Source of the DNA: JBKXSZ01 sp047017005
Lineage (GTDB): Bacteria > Bacillota > Clostridia > TANB77 > CAG-508
Assembly (NCBI GenBank): GCA_047017005.1
Contig: JBKXSZ010000001.1
Location: 1-64,000 of the forward strand
Reading direction: 5' to 3'
DNA: 64,000 bases
The notes under the pieces were generated by a model. That model was not told the origin of the DNA and ran no database searches. It saw nothing but the letters and a program-made list of their open reading frames with translations. The translations under genes were made by a program, and so were the position numbers. Of the stretch, positions 17,101 to 26,400 are shown in pieces; within the stretch, counting starts at the first letter, position 1, and each line of letters opens with the position of its first letter.

Positions 17101-18729
17101 CTATCCTACCTTTTTCTCATATTCTTTTCTAGCACATATAAAATTATTATTTAAATCTTGTAATGGTTTAAAATTGAAATAAATATCAACTTGCTTGTCG
17201 CTATGAATTTCAATTTTTTCTATAAATTCTCTAATTATTTCTTTTGTTGGTTTCTCAATATTAAGAAATTCTTCTATCAAATTATCTAATCTACTTTCAT
17301 TTTTTGTCTTTTCACTTTCGCAAGATATTTCTTGCTCAAGTTCTTTGATGTCTTGTTCATATCCTTTTACAATTTCTTTTATTCTATTTGCATTTTTCAT
17401 ATATTCGTCAAGTGTAATAATTCCTGCCAATCTGTCATCATACATTACTTCCAATTTTCTATTTTCGCCCTCTACCCTCTGTTTAAAGGATTCTATTTGC
17501 TTTTTTATATCAAATTCTTTACATTGTTTTGATTTTGATTGTTTTGCAATCTCCTCTAGTTTTTTTGTATTAGAATATTCTTTGCAAACTTCTCTTAAAA
17601 CTTCTAGCATCTGTTCTTCAAAAACTTGATAATTAAAATTGTGTGGAGAACATACATCGAACTTTCCAAATCTTCCATATCTTTGGCATCTACCATAGAT
17701 ATTTCCGTTTTTATCTGGACTTCTTATTCCAATATATCCTTTGCAATCATAACAACGAAGTAACCCTTTGAATAAATAATCATTTTGAACTACTCTTGAA
17801 CCTTTGGTTGCTTGAATAACTTTTTTTGCTCTTTCAAAATCTTCTTTACTTATAATGGCTTCGTGCATATTTTCTACTTTTATCCAATCTTCTTCTGGTA
17901 AATCTATAAACTTTTTAGATTTAAAACTTACTTTCTTTCTTTTTCCTTGTATAACTGTTCCTGTATAAATTTCATTTGAAAGAATAAATCTTACTGTAGA
18001 TTGTTGCCATAGTCCATAAGTGAGCGACCTTGCCCCTCTTTTTCTCTTGTTATAATCTGATGGAATTGGAATCTTCTTTTTACTTAAGTAATCAGCTATT
18101 TGCATTGTACCAAACCCTGCTAAATATTTTTCATATATTAGTTTTACAACATTTGCTGCTTCTTCATCTATAATTAAATGGTATTTATTTTTTGGATCTT
18201 TTTTATAGCCATAAGGTGCTGTTCCTAAATATTCTCCAAGATTTCTCTTTGATTGTAATACACTATTTATTTTCTTTGATGTGTCTTTTGCATACATTTC
18301 ATTTAATATTGATTTAAATGGTGCTATATCATTGTTTGATGTATCATAAGCTGTATCTATATTGTCGAGTATTGCAACAAATCTCACTTCATGTTCTGGA
18401 AAATATGTTTCAATGTATAATCCTGATTGTACATAATTTCTTCCAAGTCTTGATAAATCTTTTGTTACTACCATATTGATTTTACCTGTTTCAATGTCTG
18501 CTATCATTCTATTAAATGCAGGTCTATCAAAACTTGTACCACTTACACCATCATCAACATATTCTGCAATAAAGTTTAATTTATTTTCTTTAATGTATTG
18601 CATTAGCAAAGTTCTTTGGTTTCCAATACTTTCACTTTCTTTATATTTTTCTTTTCCTTCATCTTCTCTTGAAAGCCTTATATATATGCCTACTTTATAA
18701 TCAATATTATTCATTATTGTATAGCTCAC
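17101..18729 (-). CDS. Large serine recombinase (TndX/TnpX type)
   Basis: Site-specific serine recombinase (542 aa), the probable integrase/excisionase of the surrounding element. The resolvase domain has the catalytic Ser in YIRLSREDE near residue 20 and the conserved KDLSRLGRNY helix. A recombinase domain follows (GTAPYGYKKDP, then FILSNEIYTG), then a zinc ribbon (CYDCKGYIG ... C) near residue 335, a coiled coil at about 375-470 and a C-terminal tail. The start is the GTG at 18729, placed 5 bases after AGGAGG. The frame is complete, so it may be active. Confidence 0.92.
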   Translation of the reverse strand: MSYTIMNNIDYKVGIYIRLSREDEGKEKYKESESIGNQRTLLMQYIKENKLNFIAEYVDDGVSGTSFDRPAFNRMIADIETGKINMVVTKDLSRLGRNYVQSGLYIETYFPEHEVRFVAILDNIDTAYDTSNNDIAPFKSILNEMYAKDTSKKINSVLQSKRNLGEYLGTAPYGYKKDPKNKYHLIIDEEAANVVKLIYEKYLAGFGTMQIADYLSKKKIPIPSDYNKRKRGARSLTYGLWQQSTVRFILSNEIYTGTVIQGKRKKVSFKSKKFIDLPEEDWIKVENMHEAIISKEDFERAKKVIQATKGSRVVQNDYLFKGLLRCYDCKGYIGIRSPDKNGNIYGRCQRYGRFGKFDVCSPHNFNYQVFEEQMLEVLREVCKEYSNTKKLEEIAKQSKSKQCKEFDIKKQIESFKQRVEGENRKLEVMYDDRLAGIITLDEYMKNANRIKEIVKGYEQDIKELEQEISCESEKTKNESRLDNLIEEFLNIEKPTKEIIREFIEKIEIHSDKQVDIYFNFKPLQDLNNNFICARKEYEKKVG

Positions 18730-18759
18730 TTTTACCTCCTTCTTATGCTATTTAAAGAT

Positions 18760-18810
18760 AATGAGATAATATTGATACTCTTTGCAAGTATTATAACATA
18801 TTATCTCATT
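18760..18810 (-). promoter_or_regulatory. Long inverted repeat in the recombinase leader
   Basis: Perfect 13-bp arms (AATGAGATAATAT at 18760-18772, its complement at 18798-18810) with an inner ATACT/AGTAT pair. It lies 31 bases before the recombinase start and could be an operator or an RNA hairpin regulating it. Confidence 0.6.
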
Positions 18811-18841
18811 AAATACCATTGTTTTTATGATTATGTTGCAT

Positions 18842-18979
18842 TTATTTTTTCAACACATAGTTTCCAAATGCCCTTTCAATAATCCTCTCTAATTCTTCTC
18901 CTTTTTCATTAAATATAATATTTATCTTAAAATCGTTTTTCTTTTTATACTTTTTCTTCTCTGTCTTTTCTCCTTGCAT
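18842..18979 (-). CDS. Small element-encoded protein (45 aa)
   Basis: A 45-residue, very basic-then-acidic protein starting MQGEKTEKKKYKKKNDFKIN and ending ERIIERAFGNYVLKK. AAAGGAG lies 8 bases upstream of the ATG at 18979. It immediately precedes the serine recombinase, where clostridial mobile elements often encode a small accessory protein; the precise function is not known to me. Confidence 0.65.
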   Translation of the reverse strand: MQGEKTEKKKYKKKNDFKINIIFNEKGEELERIIERAFGNYVLKK

Positions 18980-19137
18980 AAATCTCACTCCTTTAGTTGT
19001 AATTATTTCCAATTTTTCCTTTCTTTATACAATACACTCTACTACTATCTCTTATAAATTTAAAAACCACAAGTGGTAAACACCCATATGAGATTTGCCC
19101 TCATTCCACCTTTAGTGAATCGCCCCTTTACATCACG

Positions 19138-19485
19138 TTAGCCAAGTCCTCCTAAAATTTTTCCAATTTCAGCTAGTAACTCATTGCTACACTTATATTT
19201 CTTTTCATCTATCCATTTTTGATTATACATGATTCTTATACAAATTCTTTGATAATATATATTACTATCAACGATATTATAAATTTGTAGTCTTTTACTT
19301 TTATCTATTTTACTTGCTAAAAGAATATTTTTTAGCATTTCATACATACTTGTTTTTACTTCTGTTCCTATACTAAATTTTTCTGTTCTTGGAAGTTTAA
19401 ATAATATTGTAAGCATATATTCAATATATTTTTCTATTTTTACTATTATTACCAATCTGTTATCTTTATTTTTTTCCATCTCCAT
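19138..19485 (-). CDS. avd: DGR accessory variability determinant (Avd), four-helix bundle
   Basis: The 115-residue helical protein has the layout of Avd, the pentameric partner of DGR reverse transcriptases. It has a helix ending at LFKLPRTEKFSIGTEV, then KTSMYEMLKNILLASK, a helix around IVDSNIYYQRICIRIMYN and the terminal ELLAEIGKILGGLG, which matches the conserved EIG..LGGW-type ending of the Avd/S23 four-helix family. AAAGGGGG upstream fixes the start at 19485; the longer frame is antisense to the variable protein. It follows the variable protein by 103 bases. A complete DGR would next have a template repeat and reverse transcriptase, and neither is present. Confidence 0.75.
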   Translation of the reverse strand: MEMEKNKDNRLVIIVKIEKYIEYMLTILFKLPRTEKFSIGTEVKTSMYEMLKNILLASKIDKSKRLQIYNIVDSNIYYQRICIRIMYNQKWIDEKKYKCSNELLAEIGKILGGLG

Positions 19486-19499
19486 ATATCCCCCTTTCA

Positions 19500-19540
19500 A
19501 AAAAAGAAGAAGAGACTCTGAAATTTCAAAGTTCTCTCCT
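19500..19540 (-). terminator. Hairpin with T-run downstream of the DGR variable region
   Basis: Minus-strand imperfect stem GAGAACTTTGAAA / TTTCAGAGTCTC followed by TTCTTCTTTTTTT, in the gap between the variable protein and avd. It may be a terminator; a hairpin downstream of the variable repeat is also a known aid to DGR homing. Confidence 0.6.
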
Positions 19541-19588
19541 TCTATCTGTGTTTGGAAACAAATTATAATAGTTTTACAGTGGTCAGTG

Positions 19589-20497
19589 CTACTTAATATA
19601 AAGCGTGGCACGAAAACCAGCGTAGCCATAGCAGTAATAAGGATAGCTGTAAAAGCGATGGGAGACACGATAATCGTTCCCATAATCGTGGTAACCGCCA
19701 CCACGGATAATACGAAGCAAATTTTTGTTCTGTTCTTGTGTCCATTCACCCACATTACCTGCAAAGTCGTAGATGTTATTAGTACACCATTCTTCACTAC
19801 TACCTGTTTCGACTACTTCTCTCGGAGAATTCTTTGAATTCCAATAGTTACCCCAATTGGTAGAATTCTCTGCAATATCACTAGGAGTTCTTACATTTGA
19901 TTTGATAAACCACTCTAGTACCGAATCATATTCAGCACCAAAAGTCAGGTGACTTTTAACTACTTCATTATCTTCTATAATGGATGCAACCTTCTTGGCA
20001 TCATCAAAATTGATGTTTACCCATGGCATAGTGCCTTTTACCGACTGTGGTTTACCAGTTTTCTTGTTCCTGGAAATGTTATATCGAGAAATATAAAATC
20101 CTCCATATTTCTTAACACTTTCAAGTTGCAACGCAAGTTCGCCCGTCAATGTTTCATGAAATTCACTTTCAGAAAATTCATCATTCAGATAATTTCTTCT
20201 TCCAAACTTCTCGGTAAATGAAACTCCATCAAGTGTTCCGTTAGAATCCAAACTTCCAACAGGAATCCACACAAACTGACTGCCATCAGAACATCTTTCA
20301 ATTACAAAACCATTGTTCCATTCTCCACAAACATGCTTATATCCTTCTAGAATAGGAGGATTAGCATAATTTTCAGAGTAAACATTAGCTTTATCAATGT
20401 TCAGAGCTCTGATAATTAACTCTCCACTTGTTCCCTCTGAGACCTCAAAGGTTATACCCTTTTCTGCCTCTAGCACAAACTTTTCATACCGTTTCAT
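19589..20497 (-). CDS. DGR variable protein with FGE/C-type-lectin-like fold
   Basis: Putative diversified target protein (302 aa). The N-terminal 60 residues are unfamiliar; from about 65 on it resembles formylglycine-generating-enzyme (SUMF1-like) folds used by many DGR variable proteins: FVWIPVGSL, GGFYISRYNISRN, MPWVNINFDDAKKVAS, NNIYDFAGNVGEWTQE and a final GFRATLYIK. The last 40 residues are dominated by Tyr, Ser, His, Asp, Asn and Cys at codons ending in C or T, the footprint of adenine mutagenesis of AAY codons. A strong AAGGAGG precedes the ATG. There is no signal peptide, so display at the surface is not evident. Confidence 0.85.
   Translation of the reverse strand: MKRYEKFVLEAEKGITFEVSEGTSGELIIRALNIDKANVYSENYANPPILEGYKHVCGEWNNGFVIERCSDGSQFVWIPVGSLDSNGTLDGVSFTEKFGRRNYLNDEFSESEFHETLTGELALQLESVKKYGGFYISRYNISRNKKTGKPQSVKGTMPWVNINFDDAKKVASIIEDNEVVKSHLTFGAEYDSVLEWFIKSNVRTPSDIAENSTNWGNYWNSKNSPREVVETGSSEEWCTNNIYDFAGNVGEWTQEQNKNLLRIIRGGGYHDYGNDYRVSHRFYSYPYYCYGYAGFRATLYIK
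19600..19706 (-). repeat. Putative DGR variable repeat (VR)
   Basis: The 3' end of the variable protein gene, between RGGG and GFRATL. In about 25 codons, roughly 17 look variable (Y, H, D, N, S, C, F), all ending in T or C, interleaved with invariant ones (GGG, CGT, GTC, CGC, CCT, GGC). This is what results if an AAC/AAT-rich template is copied with random A substitutions. No template repeat is visible in the window. Confidence 0.7.
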
Positions 20498-20523
20498 AGT
20501 TTATACCTCCTTAAGTGATAATT

Positions 20524-20808
20524 TTATAACGGTTTCAACATAGCTATTGCTATTATGTTAATAATACCACATTTTCTTGCATTTTGCAAATTTTGTAAAC
20601 TTGAGTTTTTTCGTTTGTGCCATTTTTTTAATTTTTTACCATCTGCTGTTACATCTACTATATTAGCTATATATTTATTGCTTGCAAAGCAACTTTTCGT
20701 TTCTTCACTTAAATATAAAATCATTGATAAAACTATTTTTTCTTTATCATTAAGTTCTTCATTTAATAAAATTTCTACTGGTATCCATAAACCTTTTAAT
20801 TTTTGCAT
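20524..20808 (-). pseudogene. Truncated helix-turn-helix replication/regulatory protein
   Basis: The first 55 residues (MQKLKGLWIPVEILLNEELN, then DKEKIVLSMILYLSEETKSC) match the N-terminal winged-HTH domain of small plasmid/element replication-type proteins. After IANIVDVTAD the sequence becomes an unrelated Lys-rich tail and stops early, where a recognition helix would be expected. The promoter of the DGR variable protein lies inside this tail, suggesting that a rearrangement placed the DGR cassette here. AAAGGAG upstream supports the start at 20808. Confidence 0.6.
20561..20589 (-). promoter_or_regulatory. Promoter of the DGR variable protein
   Basis: Minus strand TTGCAA (20584-20589), 17-bp spacer and TATTAT (20561-20566), about 63 bases before the start codon. 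Confidence 0.65.
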
Positions 20809-20894
20809 TTGCAATTCTCCTTTCATTTGTTTTTTATTTGCCTTACATTCGATTTTAAAGTCTTAAAAATAATTTTTAGTTAAATTTTTAGGGC

Positions 20895-20926
20895 AAAAAA
20901 ATAAACCTTAAGATTTTGTCTTAAGG
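20895..20926 (-). terminator. Terminator of the ATPase/nuclease-like operon
   Basis: Minus-strand perfect stem CCTTAAGA / TCTTAAGG with a 5-base loop, followed by TTTATTTTTTT. It separates the ATPase operon from the DGR cassette. Confidence 0.85.
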
Positions 20927-20982
20927 CTATATAATATATTTTTCATACTATTTCATAAATTACTATATTATTATTTAATTTC

Positions 20983-21882
20983 TTAAATATCATAAACTTT
21001 GTATTCTGTATCATTTAGTATCAGAATTTTGTTAAATAAGAAAATTCCTATTTCGTCATACTTAAACTTATTTATTTGTTTCTTTAGGCTTTTATACAAT
21101 TCATCAAAGTTTTCAATATCTATTGGATATTGCTCTGGATATATAATTAATATATATTTATCATATGTAATATTGTTTTCTATCAATTTCCTATTATATT
21201 CTTCATATTTATCTAGTTTTTTATCTATTGACTTTTTTATACTTTGACATTTCGTTATTTCATTTTCCCAATATACGTATGAATAATCTACGCACTTATC
21301 TTTTTTATTTAATGTATATTTATAGTATGTTAATTTAGTAGAGAAATTATATTTTTTCTTTTTAAATAATTCTATATAAATATGATTTTCATCACTTTCC
21401 ATAAAATCTACATGTTTTATAAACTCTTCTAGTTTTAGTCTTTGTCTGTCAGTATTCATTAAGTAACAATTTATTTTATCTTTATCTTTTGTATAAAACC
21501 AAGCATTATTTCCTATTCTTATATGTTTAATATAATCTTTAGCTTGTAACACATCTTTTATCATATCTTCTTTATTTCTGTAATGAATGTTACTGACCTG
21601 ACTATTTAATTTTCCAAGATGTTTATATGCTTCATATAAACAATTATCTTTTTCTAATAATTTAGCTACAGATCTTTTAAGTATAGCTTTATTCTTCTCA
21701 TCATCGTGCATAAAATAAGTAGTAAGTTCAACTGCAAATTTCAGTCCATTATATTCTATATAACAATCTGGAATATCTAATTTAGTTTCTAAATATCTAA
21801 AATTATTACCATATACAGCATTAAAATATTTTTCATTATATCGTTTTTCTATATTTTTTTGTTTTATCAAATTATTGCTCAT
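20983..21882 (-). CDS. Hypothetical protein, possible PD-(D/E)XK-like nuclease
   Basis: A 299-residue Lys/Tyr-rich protein with no clear family. Near residue 35 it reads LDIPDCYIEYNGLKFAVELT, where Pro-Asp and a strand with Glu could be a degenerate PD-(D/E)XK nuclease core; the final Lys is not in its usual place, so this is tentative. The C-terminus alternates strands and helices (YDKYILIIYPEQYP, YDEIGIFLFNKILIL). TTAGGA places the start at 21882, 23 bases after the ATPase stop, so the two are coexpressed from one strong promoter. Confidence 0.55.
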   Translation of the reverse strand: MSNNLIKQKNIEKRYNEKYFNAVYGNNFRYLETKLDIPDCYIEYNGLKFAVELTTYFMHDDEKNKAILKRSVAKLLEKDNCLYEAYKHLGKLNSQVSNIHYRNKEDMIKDVLQAKDYIKHIRIGNNAWFYTKDKDKINCYLMNTDRQRLKLEEFIKHVDFMESDENHIYIELFKKKKYNFSTKLTYYKYTLNKKDKCVDYSYVYWENEITKCQSIKKSIDKKLDKYEEYNRKLIENNITYDKYILIIYPEQYPIDIENFDELYKSLKKQINKFKYDEIGIFLFNKILILNDTEYKVYDI

Positions 21883-21905
21883 AGTATTTCCTAATCTTCT
21901 ATTTC

Positions 21906-23108
21906 CTATTTTTCTTCTAATAACCAATCTATTACATTTTTATGAATTATACCATTTTGTGAAAAGTCAAATTTATCCATTGTTAAAACATATTTAGGAT
22001 AGTTATCTTCTATATTTTTAAATGCTCCAAATTCTCTTTCTACAACAGAATCATCTGCTAAAATATATGCTACTTGAATATATATCTTTTCCTTAAATCT
22101 TGTGGCTATAAAGTCTATTTCTCCATTCTCTAAATTTCCAACTTTAACATCATATCCTCTAGAAATTAACTCATTGTATACAATATTTTCAAGATATGCT
22201 CCTAATTGTGGTCTTTTTCCAATATTCATTATCTGTCCAAAGCCTAGATCCGTTAAATAATATTTATATTTTCCATTTAATATTCTTTTTCCTCTAACAT
22301 CATATCTATCTGCTTTATTTATCATCATAGCTTTTGTCATATATTCTAAATAGTTATATAAAGTTATTTTTGAAACTTCTCTATCATCTTTATTTGCAAA
22401 ATAATTTGATAAACTTTCTGCTGAAAAGTTCTGTGATGGTGTTGTAACTATATATTCTACTATTCTATTAAATAAATCTAAGTCTTTTATATTAAATCTT
22501 GCTATAATGTCTTTTACTAAAATAGAATTATAAACATCTGATAAATATGTTCTTGTTTGAATTTCATCTGTCATCATAAATCTTTGTGGAAGCCCACCCC
22601 AAGTCATATAATCATCAAATGCTTCTTCTATATCTTTTCTATCTGTTATATTTTTCAATTCACATACTTCTTTAAATGTAAATGGATACGTTTTAAAGCT
22701 TACATATCTTCCTGCTATATGTGTTGCAAGTTCTCCAGATAGTAAATCACTATTAGAACCTGTAATAAATATTGATACATTTTTAGATGCTTTAAATGAA
22801 TTTATTGCTTTTTCCCAATGTTCAACATTTTGAATTTCATCAAAGAATAAATAATACTTATCTTCATTTACTATCTTTTCTTTAATGTAATTATGCAAAT
22901 CCATGTCGTTTTTTATAAAAGCATAATCCTCATATTCAAAATTTATATATATTATTTGAGTTTCTGGTATTCCTTTTTCTTTTAATTCATCTATTATTTG
23001 CAACAATATAACAGATTTACCACATCTTCTGACTCCCATTATAACCTTTATTAAGTCTTGATCATAAAATGGTCTGATTTTAGATAGATATTTTTCACGA
23101 ATAATCAT
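21906..23108 (-). CDS. AAA ATPase with DUF4143 domain
   Basis: ATPase of the AAA_14/DUF4143 family (400 aa). Walker A is GVRRCGKS near residue 26, Walker B is YYLFFDEIQ near residue 95 and sensor-1 is FITGSNSDLL. The C-terminal DUF4143 region includes YLENIVYNELISRGYDVKVG and GEIDFIATRFKEKIYIQVAY, reminiscent of a PD-(D/E)XK-type core. These proteins are abundant in mobile and accessory DNA but their cellular role is unsettled. It is the first gene of the two-gene operon at the right end of the element. Confidence 0.88.
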   Translation of the reverse strand: MIIREKYLSKIRPFYDQDLIKVIMGVRRCGKSVILLQIIDELKEKGIPETQIIYINFEYEDYAFIKNDMDLHNYIKEKIVNEDKYYLFFDEIQNVEHWEKAINSFKASKNVSIFITGSNSDLLSGELATHIAGRYVSFKTYPFTFKEVCELKNITDRKDIEEAFDDYMTWGGLPQRFMMTDEIQTRTYLSDVYNSILVKDIIARFNIKDLDLFNRIVEYIVTTPSQNFSAESLSNYFANKDDREVSKITLYNYLEYMTKAMMINKADRYDVRGKRILNGKYKYYLTDLGFGQIMNIGKRPQLGAYLENIVYNELISRGYDVKVGNLENGEIDFIATRFKEKIYIQVAYILADDSVVEREFGAFKNIEDNYPKYVLTMDKFDFSQNGIIHKNVIDWLLEEK

Positions 23109-23137
23109 ACTTTTCTCCTTTTTGTTTAATTTACTTT

Positions 23138-23194
23138 ATTATATTATAATTTCTTCTTTTTGTCAACAATTTTGTTTATTGTACTAAACAAAAT
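23138..23194 (-). promoter_or_regulatory. Consensus promoter with an adjoining palindromic operator
   Basis: Minus strand TTGACA (23161-23166), 17-bp spacer, TATAAT (23138-23143): a perfect sigma-A promoter. Immediately upstream is a perfect palindrome, ATTTTGTTTA (23169-23178) and TAAACAAAAT (23185-23194) separated by 6 bp, with a half-site (TTTTGTT) near 23210. It is a likely regulator-binding site for the ATPase operon. Confidence 0.8.
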
Positions 23195-23426
23195 TTGTTA
23201 TTTTAATAATTTTGTTCAGTATGTAGTTATGTAAGAGTATCAATATTCTTATATATTCTGTTTCACTTTCCACTCGTTCAGAATTGTGGCCTTGGCTAGG
23301 CGTTCGAGAAAGATATTCTGGAAGGCGTACTTTTTTGTACGTTGACCAGAAATCTTTTGAAGAACAACAACGCCAAAACACAATTGTGGACGACTCTATG
23401 TAAAAATTGGTTATAACAACAACACT

Positions 23427-26400
23427 CATGGGTATATTGCCCTCCATTTTCACGCACTCCTGGTAAATATCCTTTGATATATCCTGGTTCTAATTTGCTT
23501 TTTTCAAAAGGTGGGTCTAATAGCTTAATAATACCATTTTCTCTATCGACCAGATGATTTCCTAAACTTTCCATAGAAATATATTTTTTATCATTATCTC
23601 CTGCTTTAGAAATAACAGACCAACTTTGTGAAATACCGTCAATTCTACACTCTTCGTTTTCAATACTACCTAAGGCTTCTCCATCATCCATAAAGGCTCG
23701 TTTGTACCATCTTCCATCCCATCCGCTTCGTATTTAATGCTTTTTTCAGCTTGATTTGAATATCCTCATATTCTGCTACTAATTCGTATTCTCCTTTTTG
23801 ATTTACAATAGGAATAAATTTAGAAAGCACATCATAAAGGAAAAATCCAAGCCATACACTTTCTCCTTTTCCCTTATTTCCAACTGTTGAAAATCCATCA
23901 TTCCAGTCTCCTGTTCCAATTTTAGGTAAGCCATTTTCTCCGAAATTTAACGATATATGAATCGCTCTTTTCGCATGTTCATAAAGAGTCTCTTTTGCCT
24001 CAGAAGGTAAGTGGATATCATATTCTTCATCTTCTCCTGGATTTAGCAATTCTCCTTGAATATATGGCACCTTCTCTTCTAAAACTCCCATATCTCCTGT
24101 TACGCGAATATATTCTCCTAGCACATATACAAGCCACAATCTGTCATCCGAAAAACGAGTACGAATTCCTCTTTGGGTTTCTTCATGCCACCAATGTTCT
24201 ACATCTCCTTCAATAAACTGATGAGCAGCTGCTGTTAATAGCTGTTTCTTCATCCATTCTGGTTTTATATATTTGCATGCTAACGTATCTTGCAATTGGT
24301 CTCGGAAGCCAATAGCACCGCCGGATTGATAAAATCCAGTTTTTCCCCATAATCTTGCTGTTATTGTTTGATACATTAGCCATCCATTTAATAGAATATT
24401 GGCCGACTCTAGAGGCGTCTCTACTTGAATCTTGTGTAATAGCTCTTCCCAATATTTTTTTGTCTCTTCTAATTCTGCCTTTGCATTTGCTATCTTTGTA
24501 TATTGATAGCTCTTTTCTTTACAAGAAATTAAATCCTTTTCTTGCCCTAATACAAATACCACTTCTTTCGTTTCATAACTAGCTAATTCCACTTCAATTT
24601 CAATCACAGCGCATGAGGATTCTCCGAAGTCCACTTTGATTGTCTAGACTTGTTTTGTCCAAACTTTCCGGATTTGCTAAACTTCCATTTCCCATAAAAG
24701 AGGTTTTACTACCCGTAAAAGAAGTAATTTCTTCACTACAAGAAAGATACGTTATTTGCTCTTTTTCCTCTGTTTGATATTCATTTTGAATATATATTAA
24801 ATTATTGGACTCTTCTTTTTGAACTCTTAAATACCCATCTGTCTTTATTTCATCTTCTCCTAATACCGGTTTAATATAGTAGAGTAGTCTATATTTCTTT
24901 TTGAAAGGGTTGGTGTTTTGTAATTTTAAGATTTGTATTTTTACTTGATCTTTTCTTGGGACAAATATTGTATCTTCTTGTATCATACCAGAACTTGCAT
25001 GTGTATATTTTCCATAGCCAAATCCATAAGTAACATAGTAGTCATTTTCATCTGGCATTGGATTGGCTCCTAAAGACCATTTCTTTCCGATTTCTTTGTC
25101 TTTGATATAGATTACTTCGGAAGGCACATCCTCTACTTGATTATTAGACCATGCCGTGATACGGTTTAAGCGACTATTTTGATTCCATGTATAGCCTCCC
25201 ATATTTTCTGTTATTACAGTTCCAAAATCTTCATTGGCAAGAATATGACTCCATACAGTTGGTAATTTCTCTTCTCGATTCGTAACTAAATAATAGGTAT
25301 CTCCTTTTTCCGAAAAGCCACCATATTCGTTATAGTATTTTAACTTCTCTCTTTCTTTAACCGGATGGGATATTTCCATCTTTTCTTCTATCAATAGTTT
25401 ATTTTTTACAAGGTCTTTTCCAATATTCTTTTGTTTTTCTAGAAACTCTTCTTCTAATTCTTTTAAATGACTTACTGCTAACCCAGCTTTACAATCTACT
25501 AAAACATTGGCACGGAAAAGGAATAAATCGATATCTTCTTTTGTCATTTCACTTTCCGATAAAACAAAGATTCCTCCTGGTATATTCTTTAAATAGGCTT
25601 GGTGACTATTTAAAATTGCATTTTCAATGGCTTCTCTTACATAAGAATCATAAGAATATTTCTCTTCATCTAAAATAACAAAATCCATTTTTATATTTTT
25701 TAAACGAATCCATTCATAAGCTTTTAATAAATCCTCAATGACATAAATATCATTTACATCTTGAATACGAGCAACTAAAATTGGGATATCTCCTGAGATT
25801 CCAAATTTCCATAACTCACTCTGTAAATACGTCTTCTGTGGTAACTTTGATAGATATCTTGCTTTTAATGGATTTTGTAAAAGGAGATAAGAAAGTAACT
25901 TTTGATAACCTTCTACTTCTTTTCCTTTCAATCCAAGATATTGGTTTTCTGCTTCCACTCTTGCTCTTGCAAGTTCAAAACTTCTCTTTATTTTTTCGCT
26001 ATTTTGATATTGTTTTATTTTTTCCTGTATTTCTTCTTTTTCTTTTCCTACGACTAACACAAAATCTAAAGTAGCAGTTTTCCCTGGCTTTATTTTAATA
26101 GCTCTTCGCATAGCAATAATTGGGTCAGTTACTAATCCAATTTTCTTAGAAAATGGTTTAGACTCTCTTATTTTTTGTGGAATTCTGTTATTTTCTCTTC
26201 CCTTTAGTTTTTCTTTATCGATTTCATATTCTATTTCTCCTACCGTTTCTTGTTCTGTATATAACATGGTAGCTAGCATATATCCTTGTTTATCTGGCTG
26301 TCTTTCTTTTCTTTTTACCAAAATACTTTCGGTTTCTTCTTCATATGCATAAGTTAAGAATAGATTATTAAATGCCATATGAGAATAATCATTTTCTTTT

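Larger units (their letters stand above)
17071..23429 (-). mobile_element. Serine-recombinase integrative element inside the glucan synthase gene
   Basis: About 6.36 kb inserted in the GH94-coding end of the glucan synthase gene. Joining the flanks at the shared CATG core (17070-17073 and 23427-23430) restores the frame ...GGQYTHGAVW... precisely. The similarity around the core extends imperfectly (CATGnGTnTATTG) as expected of attL/attR. The two ends also face each other as imperfect inverted copies (ACAACAACA near 17090 and 23417). Gene order from right to left is DUF4143 ATPase, nuclease-like protein, truncated HTH protein, DGR variable protein, Avd, small ORF, large serine recombinase, with the recombinase stop about 20 bases from the edge. 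No conjugation or replication module is visible. Confidence 0.88.

Noticed and set aside
18980..19137. Possible DGR template repeat after avd
   Set aside because: The sequence has no adenine-rich copy of the variable region; it only contains a small ACCAC/GTGGT palindrome.
19486..19797. N-terminal extension of the Avd frame across the variable protein gene
   Set aside because: It is antisense-frame overlap on the same strand with hydrophobic nonsense; the start at 19485 has AAAGGGGG in front.
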